This document shows, piece after piece, positions 8,390-16,037 of a DNA stretch of 64,000 nt. The notes beneath the pieces are model-generated. The model ran no database searches and was not told where the DNA came from. It saw only the letters and a list, made by a program, of their open reading frames with translations. Each line of letters begins with the position of its first letter. The stretch's first letter is position 1. Source of the stretch: Streptomyces tanashiensis (GTDB taxonomy: Bacteria > Actinomycetota > Actinomycetes > Streptomycetales > Streptomycetaceae). The stretch lies in NCBI RefSeq assembly GCF_014648895.1, contig NZ_BMRZ01000008.1, forward strand, positions 124,001 to 188,000, written 5' to 3'. The position numbers were made by a program, and so were the translations under genes.

Positions 8390-9025
8390 ATGACCGACTC
8401 CCGCGCGCGGATCCTCGCCCGGATCCGTGCCGCCGTCGCCGACGCGCCCGAGGCCGAACCCGTCGCCCGCGACTACCGGACCAGCCACACCCCGGACGAC
8501 CCGGACGCCCTCCTCGACCTGCTCCACGAGAACCTCGCCGACTACCGGGCTCACGTCCACCGCACCACCCCCGACGGTCTGGCCGGACTCCTCGCGAGGC
8601 TCCTCGCGGAGCGGGGCGCGCGCAGCGTCGTCGTGCCGCCCGGGCTGCCCGGGGAGTGGCTCTCCGCGGCCGAGGTGGAGCTGCGGTCGGACGAGCCCCG
8701 GGCGACCCCGTACGAACTGGACGGCACGGACGCCGTGGTGACGGGGTGCGCGGTCGCGATCGCCGAGACCGGCACGATCGTCCTCGACGGCGGTCCGGGC
8801 CAGGGCCGCCGGGCGCTCACGCTCGTCCCCGATCTGCACCTCTGTGTGGTGCGGGCCCCGGAGCAGGTGGTGGCCTCGGTGCCGCTCGCGCTCCCCCGGC
8901 TGGACCCGGCGCGCCCGCTGACCTGGATCTCGGGTCCTTCCGCGACGAGCGACATCGAACTGGACCGGGTGGAGGGCGTCCACGGGCCGCGGACCCTGGA
9001 GGTCGTCCTGGTGACCGGAGGCTGA
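8390..9025 (+). CDS. lutC: Lactate utilisation protein C (LUD domain)
   Basis: A 211-residue LutC/YkgG protein consisting of one LUD domain. The conserved end region is visible: TGCAVAIAETGTIVLDGG followed by LVPDLHLCVV and a WISGPSATSDIELDRVEGVHG tail, the last being the family signature. It is the third gene of the L-lactate oxidation operon. The 82-nt gap from lutB is GC-rich and holds a GAGGAG ribosome site at 8375-8380, with ATG 8390 chosen by spacing. It is convergent with the ABM-domain gene, whose stop lies 20 nt beyond. Confidence 0.93.
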   Translation: MTDSRARILARIRAAVADAPEAEPVARDYRTSHTPDDPDALLDLLHENLADYRAHVHRTTPDGLAGLLARLLAERGARSVVVPPGLPGEWLSAAEVELRSDEPRATPYELDGTDAVVTGCAVAIAETGTIVLDGGPGQGRRALTLVPDLHLCVVRAPEQVVASVPLALPRLDPARPLTWISGPSATSDIELDRVEGVHGPRTLEVVLVTGG

Positions 9026-9045
9026 GAGGGGGCTCCGGCCGCTCG

Positions 9046-9348
9046 TCAGTCGGCCTCCGGTTCGGCGAGCAGGTCGTCGACGAGGGCGAGGCGCGTCTCG
9101 GGGAAGTACTCCGCGATCGCCTCGCGCATCATCGCCTCGCCCTCCGGGTCGGGGGTTCCGCACTTCTCCCGGGTCTCCCGGTCGGGCCAGCGCGCGTACG
9201 CCACCCAGGTCCCGTCGTCCGCCTTGTGGAGCCGGGAGCCGTAGCTTCCGCACTCCTGGTGGATGGCCAGGGTCACCCGGTGCCAGCCGTCGATGAGCAA
9301 CTGCTCCCGCCCCGGGCGCAGCCGCCACCGGTAGACCACCGCGAACAT
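9046..9348 (-). CDS. Antibiotic-biosynthesis-monooxygenase (ABM) superfamily protein
   Basis: A 100-residue protein of the dimeric alpha-beta-barrel ABM fold. The shape is typical: first strand FAVVYRWRLRPGRE, helix with LIDGWHRVT, then GSYGSRLHKADDGTWVAYARWPD and a C-terminal helix ending in an acidic tail. Such proteins act as small cofactor-free oxygenases, haem-handling proteins or stress proteins; nothing here fixes the substrate. It has its own promoter region with a cluster of GTTCA/TGAAC half-sites (9398-9445) and a TATAGT-like -10 on the reverse strand, so a repressor probably controls it. Confidence 0.8.
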   Translation of the reverse strand: MFAVVYRWRLRPGREQLLIDGWHRVTLAIHQECGSYGSRLHKADDGTWVAYARWPDRETREKCGTPDPEGEAMMREAIAEYFPETRLALVDDLLAEPEAD

Positions 9349-9396
9349 CTTCCGCCTCCCTCGTCACGGCCGACGGCCCGCGCCGACGCCGGGAAC

Positions 9397-9446
9397 GACT
9401 GAACTATACCGACCAGTTCACCGTCAAGACTGAACGGTTCGGTCGA
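9397..9446. promoter_or_regulatory. Cluster of TGAAC/GTTCA repeats upstream of the ABM gene
   Basis: GACTGAAC occurs twice, 31 nt apart (9397-9404 and 9428-9435). TGAACT (9400-9405) and AGTTCA (9415-9420) form an inverted repeat. GAACGGTTC (9432-9440) is a second small palindrome running into TTCGGTCG. On the reverse strand TATAGT (9403-9408) is a good -10 for the ABM gene inside this block. It looks like a two-site repressor region. Confidence 0.45.
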
Positions 9447-9478
9447 TGGGAGCGATCCGGCGCCCGGATCACGCCCCG

Positions 9479-10630
9479 TCAGGCTCCGGCGACCACGCGC
9501 CTCCGCGGCAGGGCGACCAGCACGGCGGCTCCGACGAGAGCCGCACTCGTCCAGAGCGGGCCCCGGTCACCGGCCGCCGTGCCGAGGGCCACCGCCGCGA
9601 GGAGCGGACCGACGACGGCTCCGGCGTTGAGCGCGGCCGTCGCGTAGGCGCCGGCCAGGGTGGGGGCACCGTCGGCCTCGTGGAGGACCCGGGTGATCAG
9701 AGTGGCGCCCACCGCGAACGACAGCGCGCCCAGGACGAACACGAGGACCAGGAGGGCGCCCGGCCACGCGGCGAGCAGTGCCAGGGCCGGCCAGCCCGCG
9801 AGCAGCAGCGGGGCCCCGACGGCGAGGACGAACCCGGGGCGCCGGTCGGCGAGCCGTCCGGCGGCGGTCACCCCGGCGAAGGAGCCCGCGCCGAAGAGCA
9901 CCAGGACGACGGGGACCCACACGGCGCCGAGCCCGGTCGTGCCGGTCACCAGGGGCGCGAGGAAGGTGAAGCTGCCGAAGGTGGCGGCGTTCACGAGTGC
10001 GCCGAGCAGCATGACCAGGAGGAGCCGCGGACGCCTCAGCCGCGAGAGCTCCGCCCGCAACGACGGCCGTCCCGCCTCGCCCCCTTCCGGGTCGGGGACG
10101 CCGCGGAGGATGCCGAGGACGGCGGGCAGGCAGAGGAGGGCGACCGCCCAGAACGCGGCACGCCAGCCGAACAGCGTGCCGAGCAGCGCGCCGCCGGGGA
10201 CGCCGGCGATCGTGGCCGCGGTCGTGCCGGACAGCAGGACGGCGAGTGCGCGGCCCTTCCGCTCGGGCGGGACGAGGGCGGCTGCGGTGGTCAGGGCGAC
10301 GGCGAGGAACCCGGCGTTCGCGAGGGCGGCGACGACACGCGTGGCGAGAAGCACGGGGAAGCTCGTGGTGAGGGCGGCCAGGACGTGGGCGGCCAGGAAC
10401 ACGAGGACGAACGCGAGGAGGCCGGACCTGCCGGACCGGCCGCGGGCGAGCACGGCCGTCAGGGGGGCGCCGGCGACCATCCCGACGGCGAAGGCCGAGG
10501 TGAGCAGACCGGCGGTCCCGACGGGGACGTCGAGCTCGGTGGCGATGTCCGGCAGGAGGCCGGCGAGCATGAACTCGGAGGTGCCCATGGCGAAGACGGC
10601 CAGGGCGAGCAGGTAGAGCGGGAGAGGCAT
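9479..10630 (-). CDS. MFS exporter of the Cmx/CmrA/CmlR chloramphenicol-efflux type
   Basis: A 383-residue 12-segment major-facilitator protein that closely follows the Streptomyces chloramphenicol exporter pattern: start MPLPLYLLALAVFAMGTSEF, LLPDIA, then NAGFLAVALTTAAALVPP, AVLLSGTTAATIAGVPGG, LLGALVNAATF and YATAALNAGA. These match my memory of S. lividans CmlR and related Cmx proteins over nearly the full length. The family expels chloramphenicol by proton antiport, so resistance is the likely outcome, though the natural substrate could differ. GGAG lies 9 nt before the ATG, within a small hairpin (10636-10668) that might modulate translation. No chloramphenicol biosynthesis genes are nearby. 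Confidence 0.88.
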   Translation of the reverse strand: MPLPLYLLALAVFAMGTSEFMLAGLLPDIATELDVPVGTAGLLTSAFAVGMVAGAPLTAVLARGRSGRSGLLAFVLVFLAAHVLAALTTSFPVLLATRVVAALANAGFLAVALTTAAALVPPERKGRALAVLLSGTTAATIAGVPGGALLGTLFGWRAAFWAVALLCLPAVLGILRGVPDPEGGEAGRPSLRAELSRLRRPRLLLVMLLGALVNAATFGSFTFLAPLVTGTTGLGAVWVPVVLVLFGAGSFAGVTAAGRLADRRPGFVLAVGAPLLLAGWPALALLAAWPGALLVLVFVLGALSFAVGATLITRVLHEADGAPTLAGAYATAALNAGAVVGPLLAAVALGTAAGDRGPLWTSAALVGAAVLVALPRRRVVAGA

Positions 10631-10635
10631 CGAGG

Positions 10636-10668
10636 CTCCGGGGTGAGGAGAAGCACGAGAGGACTCGT
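10636..10668 (-). promoter_or_regulatory. Two adjacent small hairpins over the exporter ribosome-binding site
   Basis: On the reverse strand the GGAG ribosome site (10636-10639) can pair with CTCC (10647-10650), and ACGAG (10664-10668 read in reverse) pairs with CTCGT (10655-10659) around a four-base loop. A short GTG reading frame (GTG 10656) overlaps the exporter start. This could be an antibiotic-responsive leader, but stems are only 4-5 bp. Confidence 0.25.
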
Positions 10669-10832
10669 CTCGTCACCGCGGTCAGCGCCCCAGGCGCGTG
10701 CCGGTGTACTCAGTGGTGCAGGGGGCTGACGGCGTGACCGAAAGCCCCCACCCTGGATGCTTCGGGGCTCGACATGCCGGGCAGGCTACCGTGCTCTCCC
10801 GCCCGGGGCATCCGGTTTTCCGGCCCGGCGGA

Positions 10833-11297
10833 TCACGGTGTCGCCACCCAGGCGCCGTCGCGCATGATGTCCCGTCCCTCCAGCTCGGGCTCCTCCAGCC
10901 AGGCCTGGACGCCCGTCGGGCGCACGCGGAACCAGTGGTACGCGGGACCCGAGCCGCGGGGGTCCCAGCCCGTCTTCGTGTGGAAGGCGTCCGCGACCTC
11001 CACCGGCACCTCCCGCGGCCCGAAGGCCGTGACCTCGCCGTCGAGCAGGACGACGTCGCGCGTGTGCCCGAGCGCCAGCCGGGCCCGGCCCCCGGCGGCG
11101 AGGTTGCGGCCGGTGGGGTTGCCGATGCGGGTGCACAGCCAGAGGTGGGTGCCGTCCCAGAGGAAGGAGAGCGGCACGAGGTACGGCTCTCCGGCCGCGT
11201 CCGCCGTGGACACCCAGATGTCCTGTTCCTCGTCGAGACGACCGAGAACGTCCCGTACACGGCGGGCGGGGTCACGCGGAGTCTGAGTCTTCGTCAT
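10833..11297 (-). CDS. Pyridoxamine 5'-phosphate oxidase-like (PPOX) flavin-binding protein
   Basis: A 154-residue split-barrel protein. The family core is recognisable: VSTADAAGEPYLVPLSFLWDG, then LWLCTRIGNPTGRNLAAGGRARLALG and the closing VTAFGP strand. Members bind FMN or F420 and act as small reductases or oxygen-dependent enzymes; the family is too broad to name a substrate. ATG 11297 is supported by the start of the amphipathic N-terminal helix. The gene stands alone, 202 nt upstream of the exporter gene start and on the same strand, so it could share its transcript, but the long gap argues against tight coupling. Confidence 0.82.
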   Translation of the reverse strand: MTKTQTPRDPARRVRDVLGRLDEEQDIWVSTADAAGEPYLVPLSFLWDGTHLWLCTRIGNPTGRNLAAGGRARLALGHTRDVVLLDGEVTAFGPREVPVEVADAFHTKTGWDPRGSGPAYHWFRVRPTGVQAWLEEPELEGRDIMRDGAWVATP

Positions 11298-11395
11298 GCT
11301 CCAGACCGTACGGGGCCGTTCCGGGAAAGCCTCGCGCGGGGCCTGGTCACAGCACGGGCGCCCCGGCGCCCTCGTGCCCGACGACCGGTCCGGGA

Positions 11396-12901
11396 TCAGG
11401 GGCGCAGCAGGGGGAATCCGGCCCGCTCCCAGAGCGCGCGGAGAACGACGGGACCGTCCGGCCCCTCGCCCTCGTCATCGGTCCGCCACACCTTCGCCCG
11501 CCCGGTGACGCAGTCGTACGGCGGCCAGCCGGGGTCTCCGGTGGCGGCGAAGTCGGCCCAGGCCCGCACCATCCGGCGGGCCAGTCCGTGGTCGGCGGTG
11601 GTGGGCGCGCCGCCGATGAGGAAGGCCACGCAGTCCTTGCCGACGTTGCCGAAGGCGAAGGGGACGTCCGCGCAGTGCCAGGCCCTCACGGCCTCGTGCG
11701 GGCCGCGGCGCCGGCGGTCGAAGCGCGCCAGGAACGCCCGGCCGCCGCCCCGGGTGTGCTGCTCGGCGAGCCGGTGGGCGTACTCCCCGAAGAGGAGGTC
11801 GCCGAAGACGGCCAGGTACACGTCGAGCACCGGGGCCTCGGGCCGCGCGGCGCGATAGCCGGCGACGAGTCCGTCCGGGAGCCCGAAGTCCTGCGCGAAT
11901 CGGTCCAGTTGTTCCTGGGTGGTGACCTTCGCGCTGCTGCCGACGGCGTCGAGCAGCCAGTACTCCTCACTGGTGTGGCAGACGAGGAGGTCCACGTCCC
12001 GGCCCGCTCCGGCGGCGAGCCCGGTGAGCGGGTCGGCGGGCAGGACGTCCCCGTCGAGGACGGGGGCGTAGAGCGAGGGGTCGTAGTGGCGCGACCCGGA
12101 GGCGGGGTCGCGCCGGTACTTCTCGACGACCTGGTCGGAGGCGCTGACCAGGGCCTGCGGGGTCGCGGCGGCCAGGCCCTCGGCGGTGGCCGGGCAGCCC
12201 GCCGCGGCGGCCACCTCGCGGGTGGTCGCGGCGGCGATGTCGGGCGTGTAGTGGGGGCTGGCGGGGCTGTGGACGACGGCGCGGTGGAACAGGCCGCGCG
12301 CCCGGTCCATCACCATGAGGCAGGCGACCGAAGCCGCGCCGGAGGACTGGCCGGCGACCGTGACGTTCCCGGGGTCGCCGCCGAACGCGGCGATGTTCTC
12401 CCGCACCCAGCGCAGGGCCGCGACCTGGTCGAGCAGGCCCCGGTTGTCGGGGTACGACGTCCCTCCGGAGGCCGCGATGTGCCCGAACCCCTCGAAGCCG
12501 AGCCGGTGGTTGAGGGTGACCACGACCAGACCGGCGCGGGCCAGGGCGTCGCCGTCGAAGTCGGGCTGGGCCGAGGAGCCGAAGGGGTAGGCGCCGCCGT
12601 GGATCCAGACCAGGACGGGCAGCGAACCGCCGTCCGGGGCCGGGGTCCACACGTTGACGGTGAGGATGTCCTCGTCGCCGGGCGACCACACGGGCGAGCC
12701 GGGCAGCTCCGCCGACTGCGGGGCGACGGCGCCGAAGGCCGTGCAGTCCCGTACCCCGGTCCATGCGGCCGCCGGGGCGGGTTCCCGGAACCGGAGGCCG
12801 CCGAACGGCGGTGCGGCGTAGGGGATTCCGAGCACGGCGACGACGTCGGCGGAGGCCCGGAAGCCTCGCACCGCACCGCGCGTCGTCCTGAAGATGTCCA
12901 T
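11396..12901 (-). CDS. Type-B carboxylesterase (para-nitrobenzyl esterase family)
   Basis: A 501-residue alpha/beta-hydrolase of the carboxylesterase/cholinesterase family. The N-terminal landmarks GIPYAAPPFGGLRF and EDILTVNVWTP are present, the oxyanion-hole stretch is WIHGGAYPFGSS, and the nucleophile elbow is GQSSGAAS (about residue 188) inside VTVAGQSSGAASV. The catalytic acid is probably in HTSEEYWLL and the histidine in RAWHCADVPFAFG. No signal peptide is seen, so it is cytoplasmic. It hydrolyses esters, but the natural substrate is unknown. It is probably monocistronic; the next gene upstream starts from its own region. Confidence 0.92.
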   Translation of the reverse strand: MDIFRTTRGAVRGFRASADVVAVLGIPYAAPPFGGLRFREPAPAAAWTGVRDCTAFGAVAPQSAELPGSPVWSPGDEDILTVNVWTPAPDGGSLPVLVWIHGGAYPFGSSAQPDFDGDALARAGLVVVTLNHRLGFEGFGHIAASGGTSYPDNRGLLDQVAALRWVRENIAAFGGDPGNVTVAGQSSGAASVACLMVMDRARGLFHRAVVHSPASPHYTPDIAAATTREVAAAAGCPATAEGLAAATPQALVSASDQVVEKYRRDPASGSRHYDPSLYAPVLDGDVLPADPLTGLAAGAGRDVDLLVCHTSEEYWLLDAVGSSAKVTTQEQLDRFAQDFGLPDGLVAGYRAARPEAPVLDVYLAVFGDLLFGEYAHRLAEQHTRGGGRAFLARFDRRRRGPHEAVRAWHCADVPFAFGNVGKDCVAFLIGGAPTTADHGLARRMVRAWADFAATGDPGWPPYDCVTGRAKVWRTDDEGEGPDGPVVLRALWERAGFPLLRP

Positions 12902-12956
12902 GGCCTCAGCCTGCCATCGCGCCCTTGACCGGCACCAACACCAAGATCACGCCGAT

Positions 12957-13568
12957 TCACGCAGAACCGGTGTCAATGCCGGTGCGCAGGGGTCCCTCGC
13001 GCCGGCGCCGCCTGCCGTAGGCGACGGTCAGGACCGCCAGCAGCGGCCCCCACAGCACCAGCGGTGCGTAGCAGACGTAGTACGAGACGGCCGTCCAACC
13101 ACCGGTCCGGCTCGGGAAGTCGGCGGGCAGGGTGTCGCCCCGGATGGTGGTGCCCATGATCTCGGTGGTGAGGGTCAGTACGGTCCACAGGAGCGTGAGC
13201 GCCGTGGCGCCGAGGGCGGCGGGGACGAGCACCGCGGCCGGAGGGATCCTTCGGCCGCGCAGGGCCGGGACCCAGGAGGGGACGACCTCGCCCCAGCGGG
13301 CGACGAGCCCGATCGCGGTGAACGCGACGGCTTCGGAGAAGAGCGAGAGGAAGACGATGTACAGGCGTTCGCCGATGCCGATCCCGGCGTCGAAGGCGGC
13401 GGGGAGTCGCCAGAGCCCGGCGGGGAGGACGGTGAACGGCACGGCGTAGGCCAGGAGTCGGGTGCGGCGCGAGACCCCCGGGACGGGCCGGTGGGCGGAG
13501 CGCCAGGCGGCACGGAACCGGCCGGGGGCGACCGGTGCGCGGTCCTCGCTGCGCGGAAGCGTCGTCAT
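12957..13568 (-). CDS. Multi-pass membrane protein, paralogue of the 2677-3186 product
   Basis: A 203-residue protein with about four membrane helices and a basic N-terminal tail of some 35 residues. It shares AVPFTVLPAGLWR, GLVARWGEVVP and YYVCYAPLVLWGPLLAVL with the 169-residue protein 10 kb to the left, in the same order and spacing, so they are paralogues of one streptomycete membrane family of unknown role. ATG 13568 is preferred over the adjacent GTG 13571 because GAGGA lies 7 nt before the ATG. The 167 nt between its start and the TipA-like gene upstream show no clear promoter but contain an imperfect GC-rich dyad. Confidence 0.75.
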   Translation of the reverse strand: MTTLPRSEDRAPVAPGRFRAAWRSAHRPVPGVSRRTRLLAYAVPFTVLPAGLWRLPAAFDAGIGIGERLYIVFLSLFSEAVAFTAIGLVARWGEVVPSWVPALRGRRIPPAAVLVPAALGATALTLLWTVLTLTTEIMGTTIRGDTLPADFPSRTGGWTAVSYYVCYAPLVLWGPLLAVLTVAYGRRRRREGPLRTGIDTGSA

Positions 13569-13735
13569 CACGCGGTCCTCGGTGTCGGTGGGCCGGCGGT
13601 CGGCCCCTCACCGACGACGATCCCGCCCGCGAGCTGCCGCCGGATCACCCACCGGACCGAACCCCCTCCGCCGCACGGACGAGAGGGGGTCGCCCCGAGG
13701 TCGCGGGCGCTCCCTTCGGCGGCGCCCCCTCGGCC

Positions 13736-14497
13736 TCAGCTCAGCCGGGTGTCCGCGTAGACGGTCATCGCGCGCCGCTGGTACTCGGCGAGACCGTCGG
13801 CGATCCGGTCGAAGTTCTCGCGGAACCGGCTGTCCTCGACGTAGGTCCGGGCCAGCCCCCGGTACGCCTCGGCGCACGGGGTCCAGAAACGGCAGACGTC
13901 GCGGTAGTGGGCCTCCACCTCGGCCTGGACCGCCGGGTCGGCGGCGGGCGTACCGGCGGCCATGTGCTCGGCGAAGCGGATCATCTGGGCGGTGACGTCG
14001 CGCTGCCACTGCTCGGTGGCCTCGGGGGTCAGCCCTTCGACGGCCTGCCGGGACTGCTCGTACGCCTCCGGCCACCGCTCCCGGGCCTCGGCCTCGATCC
14101 CGGGGTCGGCCTGGAAGCCCTCGAAGAGGTTCTCGGGGCGGTTGATGCTCACCATGTCCTGGTCCTCGCTTTCCTCGAGTTCGGCGATGGTGCGGGCGAC
14201 CGTGCGGGCCAGGGTGCCGAGCCGGTCCTGCTCCACGAGCAGCCGGGCGTGGTGCTCGCGCAGGACGGCCACGCGGTCGGCCCCGCTGTCCAGGACCTCC
14301 CGGATCTCGCGCAGGCCGAGGTCCAGCTCCCGCATGAGCAGGATCTGCTGGAGGCGCAGCAGCTGGGGCTCCTCGTAGTGGCGGTGCCCGTCGCTCGCGG
14401 TCCACGCGGGCGTCAGCAGACCGATCTCGTCGTAGTGCCGCAGCGTCCGGGAGGTCACCCCGGACATCCGGGCCACGTCCGCGATCGACCAGGCCAT
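13736..14497 (-). CDS. MerR-family regulator with TipAS drug-binding domain
   Basis: A 253-residue TipA-like activator. The N-terminal MerR head reads IADVARMSGVTSRTLRHYDEIGLLTPA with HYEEPQLLRLQQILLMRELDLGL. A coiled coil (about residues 75-110) links it to the C-terminal TipAS antibiotic-recognition domain (about 120-253, with the FEGFQADPGIEAEARERW start and a WTPCAEAYRGLARTY region that includes the cysteine position). TipA proteins bind thiopeptide and other antibiotics and activate their own and drug-resistance genes. AAGGAAG lies before ATG 14497. A perfect GTTGACG/CGTCAAC dyad sits 60 nt upstream and is its probable autoregulatory operator. Confidence 0.92.
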   Translation of the reverse strand: MAWSIADVARMSGVTSRTLRHYDEIGLLTPAWTASDGHRHYEEPQLLRLQQILLMRELDLGLREIREVLDSGADRVAVLREHHARLLVEQDRLGTLARTVARTIAELEESEDQDMVSINRPENLFEGFQADPGIEAEARERWPEAYEQSRQAVEGLTPEATEQWQRDVTAQMIRFAEHMAAGTPAADPAVQAEVEAHYRDVCRFWTPCAEAYRGLARTYVEDSRFRENFDRIADGLAEYQRRAMTVYADTRLS

Positions 14498-14556
14498 GAC
14501 GGTGTCCTTCCTTCGCCGGGGGCCGGTGTCTCCGGCCCCGTACGAAGACCGTAGGA

Positions 14557-14573
14557 GTTGACGCCGCGTCAAC
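14557..14573 (-). promoter_or_regulatory. Perfect 7+3+7 inverted repeat, probable operator/promoter of the TipA-like gene
   Basis: GTTGACGCCGCGTCAAC is a perfect dyad containing TTGACG on both strands, 60 nt upstream of the MerR start and just after the upstream gene's stop. MerR regulators bind dyads between -35 and -10 of their own promoter. A TACGGT-like -10 follows with a shorter spacing than the usual 19 nt, so the exact promoter is unsettled. Confidence 0.55.
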
Positions 14574-14583
14574 CGCAAGTCCG

Positions 14584-15258
14584 TCAGGCCCCGCCGCCGG
14601 GGGCGAAGCCGCCCCGGAGGGTCGTGCGGCCGCCGTCGGGGCCGGTCAGGAGCACGGTGTACGTGTCGGCCGAGGCCTCGCGTACGCCTTCGGCGTGGTT
14701 GTACTGGGCGGCGAAGGTGTGGGGGCCGGGCGGCACCGTGCGGCCCGCCTTGAGCGTCCACGTGTAGACCAGGGCCCCTGGCTCCTCCGTCACCGTGACG
14801 GTGAAGTCCTCGGCGGGGCGGGTGCGCCAGTGGCCGGTGCTCACGACGCCGGGGGTACGGGCGATCCGCAGCTCGACGGTGAGGCCGGCGACCGGCGAGT
14901 CCGTCATCACGGCGAGGTCGCTCTGCGCCCACCAGCGGTTGCTGCCGGGGTCGATCGTGCCGGCCGCCCTGGCCGTGGGGCCGGGTGCGGGCAGGGCGGT
15001 GGCGGGCCCGGCGTGCCGGTCGTCGAGGGTGGTCACCGCGAGGCCGCCGAGGCCGACGACCCCCGCGACGGCCGCGGTGACGGCGACGACCGCGGTCCAG
15101 CGGCGTCGCCCGCTCCAGCGGCCCGGGGCCCGGGTGCGCCGCCCGGCCGGGGCGGGCGCGGCGAGGCCGCGTTCCACCCTGGCGAGGATGCGCGCGTGGT
15201 CGGGCCGGTGCGCGTGCGCCGCCTCCCGCAGCTCGCGGCGGAGCTGTGCCTCGTCCAT
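14584..15258 (-). CDS. Single-pass membrane protein coupled to the ECF sigma factor, possible anti-sigma-like regulator
   Basis: A 224-residue protein with a charged cytoplasmic head (residues 1-50), one membrane helix (about 53-78, WTAVVAVTAAVAGVVGLGGLAV) and an extracytoplasmic beta-rich domain. Its start overlaps the last base of the sigma-factor stop codon, which argues for functional pairing. I do not see the HxxxCxxC zinc motif of classical ZAS anti-sigma domains, although the segment EAAHAHRPDHARILARVERG occupies the right place. It could be a non-zinc anti-sigma or a CU044_5270-like accessory membrane protein; the function is inferred from context only. Confidence 0.75.
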   Translation of the reverse strand: MDEAQLRRELREAAHAHRPDHARILARVERGLAAPAPAGRRTRAPGRWSGRRRWTAVVAVTAAVAGVVGLGGLAVTTLDDRHAGPATALPAPGPTARAAGTIDPGSNRWWAQSDLAVMTDSPVAGLTVELRIARTPGVVSTGHWRTRPAEDFTVTVTEEPGALVYTWTLKAGRTVPPGPHTFAAQYNHAEGVREASADTYTVLLTGPDGGRTTLRGGFAPGGGA

Positions 15259-15848
15259 CAGTGCCTCCCCGCGGCGAGTTCGGTGGCGGCCCGGTCGCCG
15301 AGCAGCCGCTGGAGTTCCGCCATGCCCTTGGAGGTCTGGCTCTTGACCGTGCCGACGGAGACGCCGAGCGCGAGGGCGGTGTCGCGTTCGGAGAGGTCGA
15401 AGGCGTGCCGGAGCACGACACAGGCGCGCTTGCGGAAGGGCAGCGCGCGCAGTGCGGTGCGGACGTCGACGACGGCGGGGACGTCCGGGTCCTCGGTGTG
15501 CTCCGGGCGCCGGTCCCAGAAGGCGGCGATCCGGCGCCGTTCACGGACGGTGCCGCGGATGCGGGTGCGGACGAGGTTGGTGACGACGCCCCGGGCGTAG
15601 GCGGCGGGGTGGTCGGCGGCGCGGACCCGGTCCCAGCGGTTCCAGAGGGCGAGCATGGCGTCGGCGGCGAGGTCGTCCGCGGCATCGGTCTCGCCGGTCA
15701 GCAGATGGGCGAGGCGCGCGAGTTCGGCGTAGTGGCGCTCGAAGAAGGCCCGGAACTCCGCCGCTCTGTCGTCGTCCTCATCGCCCGGCGCGAACACGAC
15801 CGTCCTCGGTGCGCGAGAGGGCGCGGGCGCCGGCGGGGCGTGCGGCAT
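15258..15848 (-). CDS. ECF RNA polymerase sigma factor (SigE-type family)
   Basis: A 196-residue ECF sigma factor with only regions 2 and 4. Region 2 spans about residues 30-95 (FRAFFERHYAELARLAHLLTG, then AMLALWNRWDRV and PAAYARGVVTNLVRTRIRG). Region 4 spans 125-180 (RTALRALPFRKRACVVLRHAFDLSERDTALALGVSVGTVKSQTSKGM). The VGTVKSQ recognition helix and LPFRKR match the actinobacterial SigE-like group. It is translationally coupled to the downstream membrane protein, the probable partner. Target promoters and the inducing signal are unknown. A proline/alanine-rich 20-residue head precedes region 2. Confidence 0.93.
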   Translation of the reverse strand: MPHAPPAPAPSRAPRTVVFAPGDEDDDRAAEFRAFFERHYAELARLAHLLTGETDAADDLAADAMLALWNRWDRVRAADHPAAYARGVVTNLVRTRIRGTVRERRRIAAFWDRRPEHTEDPDVPAVVDVRTALRALPFRKRACVVLRHAFDLSERDTALALGVSVGTVKSQTSKGMAELQRLLGDRAATELAAGRH

Positions 15849-15968
15849 CGGCGAGGGTGACCACGTACGCGCTCCTGGACGTTTCCCGGTGTTCCGGGCG
15901 TCCGCCCGACGATTCGGCTCCCGACCCTAGGCGTCGGCTCGACGAGCTGTCCAGCCGGGTCGGCCGAA

Positions 15969-16001
15969 GGCCGGGCGGACCCTTGCGGGGGCCGCCCGGC
16001 C
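15969..16001 (-). terminator. Strong hairpin after the GH48 gene
   Basis: GGCCGGGCGG (15969-15978) pairs perfectly with CCGCCCGGCC (15992-16001) around a 13-nt loop, 36 nt past the GH48 stop. The ECF sigma gene starts at 15848 and reads away from it on the same strand, so this probably stops GH48 read-through. Confidence 0.65.
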
Positions 16002-16037
16002 TCGTCGTACGCGGAGCCCGCTCTCGCGGGGCGGCTG

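Noticed and set aside
9479..15848. Antibiotic biosynthetic cluster around the chloramphenicol-type exporter and TipA-like regulator
   Set aside because: No biosynthetic enzymes (NRPS, PKS, shikimate-branch genes) are present; both are stand-alone resistance-type genes.
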